Positions 1 through 5,571 are shown, counted from the stretch's first letter. The stretch is DNA of 6,725 nucleotides from Caldifarciminota bacterium (GCA_903908785.1 CAIVTL010000369.1:1-6725), one strand, 5' to 3'. The notes: a model not told the origin generated them from the sequence alone. A program made the numbers and translations.

Positions 1-28
1 ATGGAATGGAATCCCGACCTTCACCCGA

Positions 29-55
29 CTCTGTGTTCTCTGTGGCCTCTGTGGT
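29..55. repeat. Three-copy degenerate nonamer array (CTCTGTGKY-type)
   Basis: The heptamer CTCTGTG starts at 29, 38 and 47, exactly 9 nt apart, each followed by two variable bases. It lies about 35 nt upstream of the amt promoter. A 32-codon open frame from position 1 runs through it but has no ribosome-binding site, so I read this as non-coding repeat DNA. It is one of several short-period arrays in the window. Confidence 0.6.
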
Positions 56-90
56 TGATCCTATCTCAGTTCTCGGGTCTTCTGTCGGCC

Positions 91-118
91 TTGACTTGAG
101 AGAGCGGCTGCAGATAAT
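91..118 (+). promoter_or_regulatory. Sigma70-type promoter for amt
   Basis: A -35 box TTGACT (91-96) is separated by 16 nt from a -10 box GATAAT (113-118). Each matches the consensus at 5 of 6 positions. Transcription would start near 125, leaving a leader of about 96 nt before the amt start codon. No sigma54 (-24/-12) element was seen, although nitrogen genes often use one. Confidence 0.65.
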
Positions 119-125
119 CGTTCCG

Positions 126-175
126 GCGCGGCAGTTTCAGGCGGACACTAATCGTGTGTGTCCGGTCTGCCGCGC
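126..175 (+). promoter_or_regulatory. Nested hairpin in the amt 5' leader
   Basis: The outer stem pairs GCGCGGCAG (126-134) with CTGCCGCGC (167-175), 9 bp. The inner stem pairs CGGACAC (142-148) with GTGTCCG (158-164), 7 bp with a 9-nt loop. The structure begins almost at the predicted transcription start. The inner 3' arm (158-165) could also pair with CCGGAC at 191-196, or with GGACAC at 213-218, which overlaps the Shine-Dalgarno. The inner dyad could alternatively be a DNA operator. No known riboswitch class was recognised. Confidence 0.5.
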
Positions 176-220
176 ACGCTAGCCGCAACCCCGGACTGAG
201 AGACCCCAAGGAGGACACCT

Positions 221-1432
221 ATGCCGTTCGACACCGGTAATACCGGATTCATGATGCTCGCCACCAGCCTCGTTCTGTTGATGACGCCGGGGCTGGCGTT
301 CTTCTACGGTGGCCTGGTCGGCCGCAAGAACGTGGTGGCAATCATGTTCCAGAGCTTCGCAGCCATGGGCCTGACAACAGCCCTGTGGTTCGTCTGCGGC
401 TACTCGCTCTGCTTCAGCGGCGGTACCGGCGGAGTCATCGGCAACCTGAGTCTCGCCTTCCTGCGCGGCATCAGGCCGGACCAACTGCTCGAAGGGCCGA
501 CCCGGATACCGCTCTTCATTTTCATCGCCTACCAGATAGTATCGGCCCAGATTACCCCGGCGCTCATCACCGGCGCGTTCGCCAACCGGATGCGATTCGG
601 AGCCTACCTGCTGTTTCTCACCCTGTGGCTGCTCCTGGTCTATTGCCCGGTCGTCCACATGGTCTGGGGCGGCGGGCTGCTCGCCAAGTGGGGCGTGCAG
701 GACTTTGCCGGCGGCATCGTCGTCCACTGCATCGCCGGTTTCTCGGCGCTCGCCGCTGTCTTCTTTTTCGGCCCGCGCAAGGTCGGTGACAGCAAGCCCA
801 GCTCGATCCCACTGGTGGCGGTCGGCAGCGGCCTGCTCTGGTTCGGCTGGTTCGGGTTCAACGCCGGCAACGCACTCGCTGCGGACCACATTGCGACACT
901 GGCCTTCCTGAATACGGCCCTGGGTGGGGCAGTCGGCGCCTTTGTCTGGATTTTCACCAGTTGGCTGGTCGAGGGCAAGCCCAAGTTCGTCGGGTTCATG
1001 ACCGGCTCGCTGGCCGGACTCGTCGTGGTCACGCCCCCGGGCGGGTTTATCAGCCCGCAGGTCGCGGTCATCATCGCCGTCGCGGCCAGCATCCTCTCCT
1101 ATTTTGCCATTCGGTTCAAGAACCACATGCACTGGGATGACGCGCTGGACGTCTGGGGCGTACACGGCGTCTGCGGCATGTTCGGCATCATCTGCCTCGG
1201 CATCTTCGGCAGCAAGGCCGTGAATCCCGCGGCGACCGACGGTCTGTTATTCGGCGGCGGCGCGTTCTTCGTCAAGCAGCTCGTGGCGGTCGTCGGCGCA
1301 GCCATCTACGCCTTCCTGTTCACCTACGCCATGCTCTGGCTTATCAACAAGGTGACGCGCGTTCAGGCCACCCAGCATGAGGAAGAAATAGGATTGGACG
1401 AGTCCCTGCACGGCGAAACGGCCTACGTCTAG
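221..1432 (+). CDS. amt: Ammonium transporter (Amt/MEP/Rh family)
   Basis: This 403-residue protein carries ammonium across the inner membrane and has the family's usual length and about 11 hydrophobic helices. It begins at the mature-type N-terminus (MTPGLAFFYGGLVGRKN at 21-37) and lacks the cleaved signal seen in E. coli AmtB. Visible landmarks are HMVWGGGLL (146-154), DFAGGIVVH (161-169), GWFGFNAG (209-216), DDALDVWGVHGVCG (306-319) and the C-terminal GLDESLHGE (391-399) that contacts PII proteins in relatives. The twin pore histidines are H169 and H315. By eye alignment, the AmtB gate residue F107 corresponds to S108 here and S219 to N217, while F215 (F213), W148 (W149) and D160 (D161) are kept. 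The start is fixed by AAGGAGG at 208-214, six bases before ATG. The gene appears monocistronic: no glnK/PII gene lies beside it in the window. Confidence 0.97.
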   Translation: MPFDTGNTGFMMLATSLVLLMTPGLAFFYGGLVGRKNVVAIMFQSFAAMGLTTALWFVCGYSLCFSGGTGGVIGNLSLAFLRGIRPDQLLEGPTRIPLFIFIAYQIVSAQITPALITGAFANRMRFGAYLLFLTLWLLLVYCPVVHMVWGGGLLAKWGVQDFAGGIVVHCIAGFSALAAVFFFGPRKVGDSKPSSIPLVAVGSGLLWFGWFGFNAGNALAADHIATLAFLNTALGGAVGAFVWIFTSWLVEGKPKFVGFMTGSLAGLVVVTPPGGFISPQVAVIIAVAASILSYFAIRFKNHMHWDDALDVWGVHGVCGMFGIICLGIFGSKAVNPAATDGLLFGGGAFFVKQLVAVVGAAIYAFLFTYAMLWLINKVTRVQATQHEEEIGLDESLHGETAYV

Positions 1433-1459
1433 CCCAAAGCAGTAGCTCTATACAACGCG

Positions 1460-1488
1460 CAACCGGGGCGGGAGTACCGCCCCGGTTG
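1460..1488. terminator. Bidirectional hairpin between amt and tonB
   Basis: CAACCGGGGCGG (1460-1471) pairs perfectly with CCGCCCCGGTTG (1477-1488) over 12 bp with a 5-nt loop. It sits 27 nt after the amt stop and 15 nt beyond the tonB stop, so it can serve both convergent genes. Neither side has a U-tract, so it is not a textbook intrinsic terminator. Confidence 0.75.
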
Positions 1489-1503
1489 TGGTGTCTGGAC
1501 GCG

Positions 1504-2280
1504 CTATTTGACCAGTCGGAAACGGTAGGGAATGCTGATCCAGACCCTGACCGGCTGGTCCCGCTGCATGGCCGGGGTGAACCTTGCCTTCATTGCCGCT
1601 TTTACCGCTGCGGCGTCGAGCATCTGGTTCCCCGAGCTGGCGAGCACGCGGGCGTCCATGACCGAACCGTCGAGGTCGAGCAGAAGCTCGGCAGTTGTGG
1701 TACCCTCGATGCCGGCACTTCGCACCGCGTCGGGGTAGGTAGGCACCGGGATGTCCACAATCCTGGGCTTGACCTCGACCTTGCGGAACTCTACGGTGGC
1801 CACAACCGACGGCTTGCGCCAGCCGACCCCGGGCTGACCCTTGCCTGGGCCGCCAGTCGGGGGCTGGGCCAGCAGGCTCTCGAGCGAAACCGAGTTCGGG
1901 CTGATAACAAGCACGGGCCCGCCGGTGTTGGCATCCGACACGAATGCGTTCGGGTCGATCTTGCCCTGCCGGCTATCTGCCGGACCCGGGTTCGGCCCGA
2001 CCGGGCTGGTGGGTTCAGCGGGCGGCAGCACTTTGAGGACGTCGGGCCGGTAGCTCGGGTCCACGGGAGCCGGGACGTCGTTTATATCATGGAAGGTGAT
2101 GACCGCGGGGTCGCCTGGCAGTGGCGAGCTCGCCAAGTGCACCGGGCGTGACATGAAGAATGCGAAGGTGGCATGCAGGAGAACAGCCACCATCAGCATG
2201 ACGCCGTAGGACCCGGCGCCACGTGCATCGCGCAGCCTGGGCAGCGCGAGAACGGGACTCAGCGCAGTCTGTTCGTACAT
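1504..2280 (-). CDS. TonB-family energy transducer
   Basis: This 258-residue protein would link the inner-membrane proton-motive force (through ExbB/ExbD, not in this window) to outer-membrane receptors. The order is a short cytoplasmic N-terminus, one membrane helix (about 24-43), a Pro/Gly-rich periplasmic spacer (about 50-160) and a TonB C-terminal domain (about 168-258). The domain shows YPDAVRSAGIEG (172-183), LDLDGSV (191-197), SSG (205-207), LDAAAVKAAMKARFTPA (211-227) and a final PYRF strand. H36 in the membrane helix corresponds to the functionally important TonB His20, while the Ser four residues earlier is Ala here. The start is supported by AAAGGAGG (2286-2293), five bases before ATG. 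It converges on amt and could be one of several TonB paralogues; its receptor partner cannot be told. Confidence 0.9.
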   Translation of the reverse strand: MYEQTALSPVLALPRLRDARGAGSYGVMLMVAVLLHATFAFFMSRPVHLASSPLPGDPAVITFHDINDVPAPVDPSYRPDVLKVLPPAEPTSPVGPNPGPADSRQGKIDPNAFVSDANTGGPVLVISPNSVSLESLLAQPPTGGPGKGQPGVGWRKPSVVATVEFRKVEVKPRIVDIPVPTYPDAVRSAGIEGTTTAELLLDLDGSVMDARVLASSGNQMLDAAAVKAAMKARFTPAMQRDQPVRVWISIPYRFRLVK

Positions 2281-2336
2281 CGTATCCTCCTTTGAGGCTT
2301 TCCTCAGTTACTAATCTTATCTGCCTCTCTCACCCT

Positions 2337-2345
2337 AATATACCA
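2337..2345 (-). promoter_or_regulatory. Extended -10 promoter candidate for tonB
   Basis: Read on the - strand, TG (2345-2344), one base, then TATATT (2342-2337) gives an extended -10 element matching TATAAT at 5 of 6 positions. No convincing -35 lies 16-18 nt upstream. Transcription would start near 2330, giving a leader of about 50 nt that contains the strong Shine-Dalgarno. Confidence 0.4.
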
Positions 2346-2403
2346 CGTTCTTGGCAGGCTTATTCGCACGTCCGGCAACGGCAACCGCGAATCGCTGGCA
2401 GGC

Positions 2404-2421
2404 TCCCGTCTTCGCACGGGA
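2404..2421. other. Small GC-rich hairpin in the beta-helix/tonB gap
   Basis: TCCCGT (2404-2409) pairs with ACGGGA (2416-2421) over 6 bp, with a 6-nt loop. No function is apparent. It lies upstream of the tonB promoter candidate and could equally be chance in GC-rich DNA. Confidence 0.3.
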
Positions 2422-2445
2422 CGCAGACGCGTAACCCGCGCAAGA

Positions 2446-2463
2446 AAGCAGGTTAGCCTGCTT
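2446..2463 (-). terminator. Possible terminator of the beta-helix gene
   Basis: AAGCAGG (2446-2452) pairs with CCTGCTT (2457-2463) over 7 bp, with a 4-nt loop. Read on the - strand it is followed by TCTTG, a very weak T-rich tail. It lies about 67 nt past the stop of the beta-helix gene and upstream of the tonB promoter candidate, a sensible place for termination. Confidence 0.4.
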
Positions 2464-2514
2464 CTGGGCAGGTGCGAAAGCGGGCAGGAAAGGAGTGTCG
2501 GAGACGGAACGACC

Positions 2515-2530
2515 GCAGCCGGCCGGCTGC
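2515..2530. repeat. 16-bp perfect palindrome at the beta-helix stop codon
   Basis: GCAGCCGGCCGGCTGC is identical to its own reverse complement. Its last base is also the final base of the TAG stop codon on the - strand (2530-2532). It could form a hairpin at the 3' end of the mRNA or be a protein-binding palindrome. It has no U-tract. Confidence 0.55.
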
Positions 2531-4716
2531 TATCGCTGGACGACCAGCTTCACGGCGCTGACGTGGCCGTCCGAACTGAGACGGGCGACGTAGACGCCCA
2601 CGGGGAAGGACTTGAGGTCAAGTGCCAAGTACGAAGTGGAAATGACAAAGGACTCGACGAGGCAACCCTGAGCGTCGTATATGCGGAGGAACGTGGTCGA
2701 GTGGTCAAGTGGTCCAGTGGTCAAGTGGAGGACGGTGAAGGACCGACAGGGATTTGGTGAGGCCTGCAGCACGGGACGGGATTGAGCGGGTCTCCCCTCT
2801 TCGCTCACCGCGCCCGGGGTGAATTCGTCGGCGCCGATGTCCGGCGAGAGCGTGTCCCGGTCGTCAAGCTCGATGTCGAATGGGAACCCGGGAATCGAAA
2901 CTCCCGAATCGCGGCAGGGCGAGGTTGAGGAAAGATGGAAGTTGTCGTCGGCCAGGAACAGCGGGTCGCGGGACAGGCTGTGCGCGTCGGGTGTCGAACC
3001 GTGGCCGCGCCAGCCCGGAAGCCCGCCAAAGACCGTATCCCCCACGCGGGCGATGGCGCCGCCGGGAGAGTACAGGTCGTTGTAGTCACTCTCGCCCGGC
3101 GCGAACGGGAACGTGCCGAAGATACGGTAACAGGCCGAGCTATCGAGACCCCGGTTCCAGATAATGTTGTCCCTGGCTTCGGCGCCGGTGACGTCGGACA
3201 GGAACGCACCCGCAATTCCCGCGCTGTCCGACCCGACTATCGTATTGTAGTAGAGTCGCGGCGACTGCGCGCCGTTCAAGACCACGCCCCTGCCGGTCCA
3301 GTTCCTGAGGCAACTGTTGGCCACGACGAGGCCGCGGCAGTTCTGGGCCGTGATGCCGTCCGCGGTCGTGCCCAGTATCGTCATCCGCGCCAGCGTGTCG
3401 TCGTTGCAGCTATCGCCCAGCACGACTGAGGTGGGAGCGGTACAAACCAGCGAGCAGGGCTGGACGCTCACGCCGCTGCTCAGATTGAACGCCATAGCGG
3501 CGTCCGCGGCGGTGCCGTGCACCCGCGCATGAGCGAACCGCGTGCGGGGCGAGCGGTTGATTGAGAACGCCGTGCCGTAGTTGCCGTACACCATCGCCCA
3601 GCGCGACCGGGTGTTGGGCGCGGAATCGAGCAGCACACCGATAGCGGTATCGCTGTCCACGTTCACGACCTGCAGGCTGTCGATGATACAGTTGGCCGAA
3701 TGGTCGAGCACGAGCCCGCGAATCGGCCCGCTCTGGATGGTCAGGCGCATGAAGTAGCCGTCGTTGCAGCCAACCAGGCTGGCCGCCTTCTCCGAAGTCC
3801 CGGCAACCATCAGGGCGAGTGAGTTGATGGAATCGCAGGACTCGAAGTACACCGCCTGCTTGTGCGTGCCGTACATCAGGCAACTGTCAAAGTGGGCCGA
3901 CACCGAGTTGACCACGTGCAGCCCATAGTCGGTCACGCCGTGGACCGCGCAGCCGGTCACGGAAACCCGCGGCGAGTTGGCAATCCGGAACCCGGTATCG
4001 CTCGCGGTCTTAATTCCAATCATCATCGTCGTGTTGTCGCTTCCGCCGGTGATGGACACGCCGGTGTTCACCGTACCTAGTATCGAGCACTTGCGGACCT
4101 CGGTGAACCAGCAGTCGCGGAAGTCGAGTCCGCGGCTTCCCGGCGTGCGCATCGCCCCCTGCACGCGCGAGGTATCAAGGTGGAAGTTCACGGCCCGCTC
4201 GACCCGGAGCCCGGTCTCGACCGAGTCGGAAACCATCCGGCAGGCCCAGACCAGCCCGGAATCCGAATCGACGAACCGGATGCAGGCGCTACCGGTGTCG
4301 CGCGCGCCCTGGAAACGCATGCCCTGCACGGTCACGTTGTGTGTATTCTCCACCGAGAAGGCGTAGCGCGCCCCGCCCGCGTCAATCGTTGCGCCCGTGG
4401 ACTTGGGCAGGAACGTAATGGTGTAGTCACGGCTGCCCGCCACGTTCTCGAGCGCGACCGGCCCGGAGTAGATGAACTGGGTAATCGGGAATTCAACGTT
4501 GCCGCCGAGGCCGCGAGCGTTCAGGGCATTGGCCGCTTCCTGCACGGTCGCGAAGCTGTCCACGCCCGGGCCGCCGGGCCCGACCGGATAAGTCCCGCTC
4601 ATCGGTTGGGCCTGCGCCGCAGCCGTGGCGAGCACGAGAGAGAGGACGAATGGGATGGCGGAGAGAGTCAGAACCGGACGCCTGCCCAGAATTGGGGTTC
4701 CACGCACAGGTAACAT
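2530..4716 (-). CDS. Secreted right-handed beta-helix protein with C-terminal sorting domain
   Basis: The 728-residue product starts with a signal peptide (hydrophobic about 15-34, likely cut after AQA at 36). A short segment GTYPVGPGGPG (41-51) with a conserved-looking ATVQEAANALNARG (56-69) follows. Residues about 98-560 are parallel beta-helix coils of roughly 22-24 residues, rich in N, D, G and V, as in pectate-lyase-like folds; no catalytic residues could be assigned. A segment ending DIGADEF (626-632) is typical of such surface proteins. The C-terminus (about 649-728) resembles a type IX secretion (Por) sorting domain: SPNP at 653-656, LRIYDAQG at 677-684, VGVYVARL at 706-713. The ATG has no Shine-Dalgarno; a GTG at 4707-4705 is an alternative leaderless start. 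Two short-period arrays lie inside the sorting-domain coding region. The likely role is a surface or exported adhesin or carbohydrate-binding protein; the substrate is unknown. Confidence 0.85.
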   Translation of the reverse strand: MLPVRGTPILGRRPVLTLSAIPFVLSLVLATAAAQAQPMSGTYPVGPGGPGVDSFATVQEAANALNARGLGGNVEFPITQFIYSGPVALENVAGSRDYTITFLPKSTGATIDAGGARYAFSVENTHNVTVQGMRFQGARDTGSACIRFVDSDSGLVWACRMVSDSVETGLRVERAVNFHLDTSRVQGAMRTPGSRGLDFRDCWFTEVRKCSILGTVNTGVSITGGSDNTTMMIGIKTASDTGFRIANSPRVSVTGCAVHGVTDYGLHVVNSVSAHFDSCLMYGTHKQAVYFESCDSINSLALMVAGTSEKAASLVGCNDGYFMRLTIQSGPIRGLVLDHSANCIIDSLQVVNVDSDTAIGVLLDSAPNTRSRWAMVYGNYGTAFSINRSPRTRFAHARVHGTAADAAMAFNLSSGVSVQPCSLVCTAPTSVVLGDSCNDDTLARMTILGTTADGITAQNCRGLVVANSCLRNWTGRGVVLNGAQSPRLYYNTIVGSDSAGIAGAFLSDVTGAEARDNIIWNRGLDSSACYRIFGTFPFAPGESDYNDLYSPGGAIARVGDTVFGGLPGWRGHGSTPDAHSLSRDPLFLADDNFHLSSTSPCRDSGVSIPGFPFDIELDDRDTLSPDIGADEFTPGAVSEEGRPAQSRPVLQASPNPCRSFTVLHLTTGPLDHSTTFLRIYDAQGCLVESFVISTSYLALDLKSFPVGVYVARLSSDGHVSAVKLVVQR
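2606..2654. repeat. Seven in-register heptamers inside the beta-helix coding sequence
   Basis: On the + strand, seven consecutive 7-nt units run from 2606 to 2654. The first and last are both AAGGACT; five consecutive units (2620-2654) begin with AA and four of those with AAG. The array encodes residues about 688-704 of the sorting domain on the - strand. Because 7 is not a multiple of 3, the peptide shows no repeat. Confidence 0.55.
2693..2732. repeat. Octamer array (GTGGTCNA)x4 inside the beta-helix coding sequence
   Basis: GTGGTC starts at 2693, 2701, 2709 and 2717, exactly 8 nt apart, with a partial fifth unit at 2725. The units differ at only one position (GA, AA, CA, AA endings). It encodes residues about 662-675 of the sorting domain, between the SPNP motif and the IYD strand. 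The frame rotates through the units, so the peptide is not repetitive. Confidence 0.75.
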
Positions 4717-4742
4717 GATAGCACGGACGCACGCCGTCGCAA
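4715..4742 (-). promoter_or_regulatory. Promoter overlapping the beta-helix start (leaderless candidate)
   Basis: Read on the - strand, TTGCGA (4742-4737), a 16-nt spacer, then TATCAT (4720-4715), 5 of 6 matches to TATAAT. The -10 overlaps the annotated ATG, so transcription would start near 4708-4707. That would make the ATG untranscribed and the in-frame GTG at 4707-4705 the first codon of a leaderless message. This agrees with the absence of any Shine-Dalgarno. Confidence 0.45.
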
Positions 4743-4765
4743 ACCCTGCGGCAGGACGCTGACAG

Positions 4766-4795
4766 GCAACCGGCCACCCGAAGGCGGCCGGTTGC
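4766..4795 (-). terminator. Hairpin downstream of the small membrane protein gene
   Basis: GCAACCGGCC (4766-4775) pairs with GGCCGGTTGC (4786-4795) over 10 bp. Two further C-G pairs can form inside after one A-C mismatch, leaving a 4-nt loop. It lies 45 nt past the stop at 4840 and ahead of the beta-helix promoter. There is no U-tract. Confidence 0.6.
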
Positions 4796-4839
4796 GGCTC
4801 AGGCCCGGCGCTGGTCGCCAGACCCGTAAGGAGGCGAGC

Positions 4840-5193
4840 CTATCGAACGAAGAGGAGAATCGCGACGTGAACTACTGCCCACACGCCGCCGGCCAGGATA
4901 AGCAGCAGTCTGGCGTAGCGACCCCAGTCTTTCATAGTTGCCGGCTGAGCATCCGGACCTAGTCCCTTCAGCCACTTGATGTCAGCGTAACGGATGAGGA
5001 GGAGCGCTGCGACGACAACCCAGAAAACGACGTCGATGAATGAGAAGGCCCGCTTCTGGATGATGATGACAGTCAGCATCACTAGAGTGAGGTTGCCAAC
5101 CATTAACCAGATGATTCGTGCGGTTATGCTGAGACACCCAGACTGTTGGGCCTCGGGCGGTTTCGGGGATAAGTCCTGCCACGGATTGAGCAT
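4840..5193 (-). CDS. Small three-helix membrane protein, unknown function
   Basis: I do not recognise this 117-residue protein. It has a polar Pro-rich N-terminus (1-22) and three hydrophobic helices at about 24-45, 50-68 and 94-115. A conserved-looking polar loop RYADIKWLKGLGPDAQPA (68-85) followed by KDWGRY (88-93) lies between helices 2 and 3. The start at 5193 is chosen because GGAGGTGA (5203-5196), a full match to the anti-Shine-Dalgarno, precedes it. The frame stays open for another 59 codons upstream, but that part is basic, non-hydrophobic, lacks a good ribosome-binding site and overlaps the structured leader. It has its own promoter and 3' hairpin, so it is probably a single-gene transcript. 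The leader could control its translation. Confidence 0.75.
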   Translation of the reverse strand: MLNPWQDLSPKPPEAQQSGCLSITARIIWLMVGNLTLVMLTVIIIQKRAFSFIDVVFWVVVAALLLIRYADIKWLKGLGPDAQPATMKDWGRYARLLLILAGGVWAVVHVAILLFVR

Positions 5194-5201
5194 GGTCACC
5201 T

Positions 5202-5291
5202 CCGGAATAATGTCTGTTGCCAGACGTTGTCGCGTGACACGGCACGGAACCGCGTCCCGCGGTTTATTCCGGATGGCGGCCCGACCATCCG
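5202..5291 (-). promoter_or_regulatory. Structured leader RNA overlapping the Shine-Dalgarno of the small membrane protein
   Basis: In the - strand transcript, CCGGAAUAA (5272-5264) pairs with UUAUUCCGG (5210-5202), a perfect 9-bp closing stem. Enclosed are ACCGCG/CGCGGU (triloop, 5263-5249), a weak CGUG/CACG hairpin, and GUCUG-GCAA-CAGAC (5225-5212), a 5-bp stem capped by a GNRA tetraloop. The last two bases of the closing stem are the first two G's of GGAGGTGA, so folding would partly hide the ribosome-binding site. Upstream, CGGATGG/CCATCCG (5291-5270) is a 7-bp hairpin sharing three bases with the closing stem, so the two compete. This is a riboswitch-like layout; no known class was recognised. 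Confidence 0.5.
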
Positions 5292-5388
5292 ACCTGCCTG
5301 CGGCGGCTCGACTGACGTCCACCGCACCCTTCTGCGTCGCTCTGTCGCGCATGCTGATAAAGCAAGCCATGCCACGACCTTGCGCGCC

Positions 5389-5405
5389 GGCGGGTCTGAC
5401 CCGCC
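5389..5405 (-). other. Hairpin at the predicted 5' end of the leader transcript
   Basis: GGCGGGT and ACCCGCC form a 7-bp stem with a 3-nt loop; at DNA level it is an 8-bp dyad around one central base. It coincides with the predicted transcription start (about 5404), so the mRNA would begin with a stable hairpin that could protect its 5' end or act as an operator at +1. Confidence 0.5.
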
Positions 5406-5410
5406 ATCAG

Positions 5411-5439
5411 ATGGTAGTGGATTATCCCGTGAGAGTCAA
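5411..5439 (-). promoter_or_regulatory. Sigma70-type promoter for the small membrane protein gene
   Basis: Read on the - strand, TTGACT (5439-5434), a 17-nt spacer and TACCAT (5416-5411) form a promoter with the same -35 box as amt. The predicted start near 5404 gives a leader of about 210 nt, unusually long for a 117-codon gene and consistent with a regulatory 5' region. Confidence 0.55.
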
Positions 5440-5493
5440 GAACGGGGCGGCTGCCTGGAAACCTGAATAGAACCGTCAAGGACACCAAGTCCG

Positions 5494-5533
5494 GCGCGGA
5501 CTAAGCGCGGATTTCGCAGATTCTGATTTCCCA
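5494..5533. repeat. Low-complexity word repeats (GCGCGGA and GATTTC)
   Basis: GCGCGGA occurs at 5494 and 5505 (11-nt step). GATTTC occurs at 5510 and 5525, with a shortened GATTCT between at 5519. No coding potential is seen. The tract runs directly into the heptamer array at 5537. Confidence 0.45.
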
Positions 5534-5536
5534 TCT

Positions 5537-5571
5537 AGGGTTTGGGATTTGGGGTTTGGTGCTTGGAGCTT
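5537..5571. repeat. Five-copy G/T-rich heptamer array downstream of mscS
   Basis: Five consecutive 7-nt units fill 5537-5571: AGGGTTT, GGGATTT, GGGGTTT, GGTGCTT, GGAGCTT. The first three resemble telomere-type TTTAGGG repeats and supply three runs of at least three G's plus further GG pairs, so a G-quadruplex on the + strand is conceivable. The array lies just past the mscS stop. Confidence 0.6.

Noticed and set aside
1..99. A 32-codon open frame beginning at the first base
   Set aside because: It has no visible ribosome-binding site, runs through the nonamer repeat, and ends inside the amt promoter.
126..175. An attenuator-type terminator in the amt leader
   Set aside because: No U-tract follows the stem, so classical attenuation is not supported; kept as a structured leader or operator instead.
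179..1165. A 328-codon open frame on the - strand opposite amt
   Set aside because: It is antisense to a clear, full-length Amt gene, encodes a charged low-complexity protein with no recognisable motif, and lacks a ribosome-binding site. High GC explains the long frame.
2935..3429. A 164-codon open frame on the + strand opposite the beta-helix gene
   Set aside because: It is Arg/Ala/Val-rich, lies antisense to a coherent secreted protein, and has no start signals.
1504..4716. A tonB/beta-helix operon
   Set aside because: The gap is about 250 nt with hairpins and a separate tonB promoter candidate, so independent transcription is more likely.
5202..5272. A possible tRNA, since a closing stem encloses three hairpins in 71 nt
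   Set aside because: The GCAA-capped hairpin cannot be a T arm, there is no 7-nt anticodon loop, and the spacing does not fit a cloverleaf.
5194..5370. N-terminal extension of the small membrane protein (start at 5370)
   Set aside because: The 59 extra residues are basic and unlike the rest, the upstream start lacks a good Shine-Dalgarno, and the ATG at 5193 has a perfect one.
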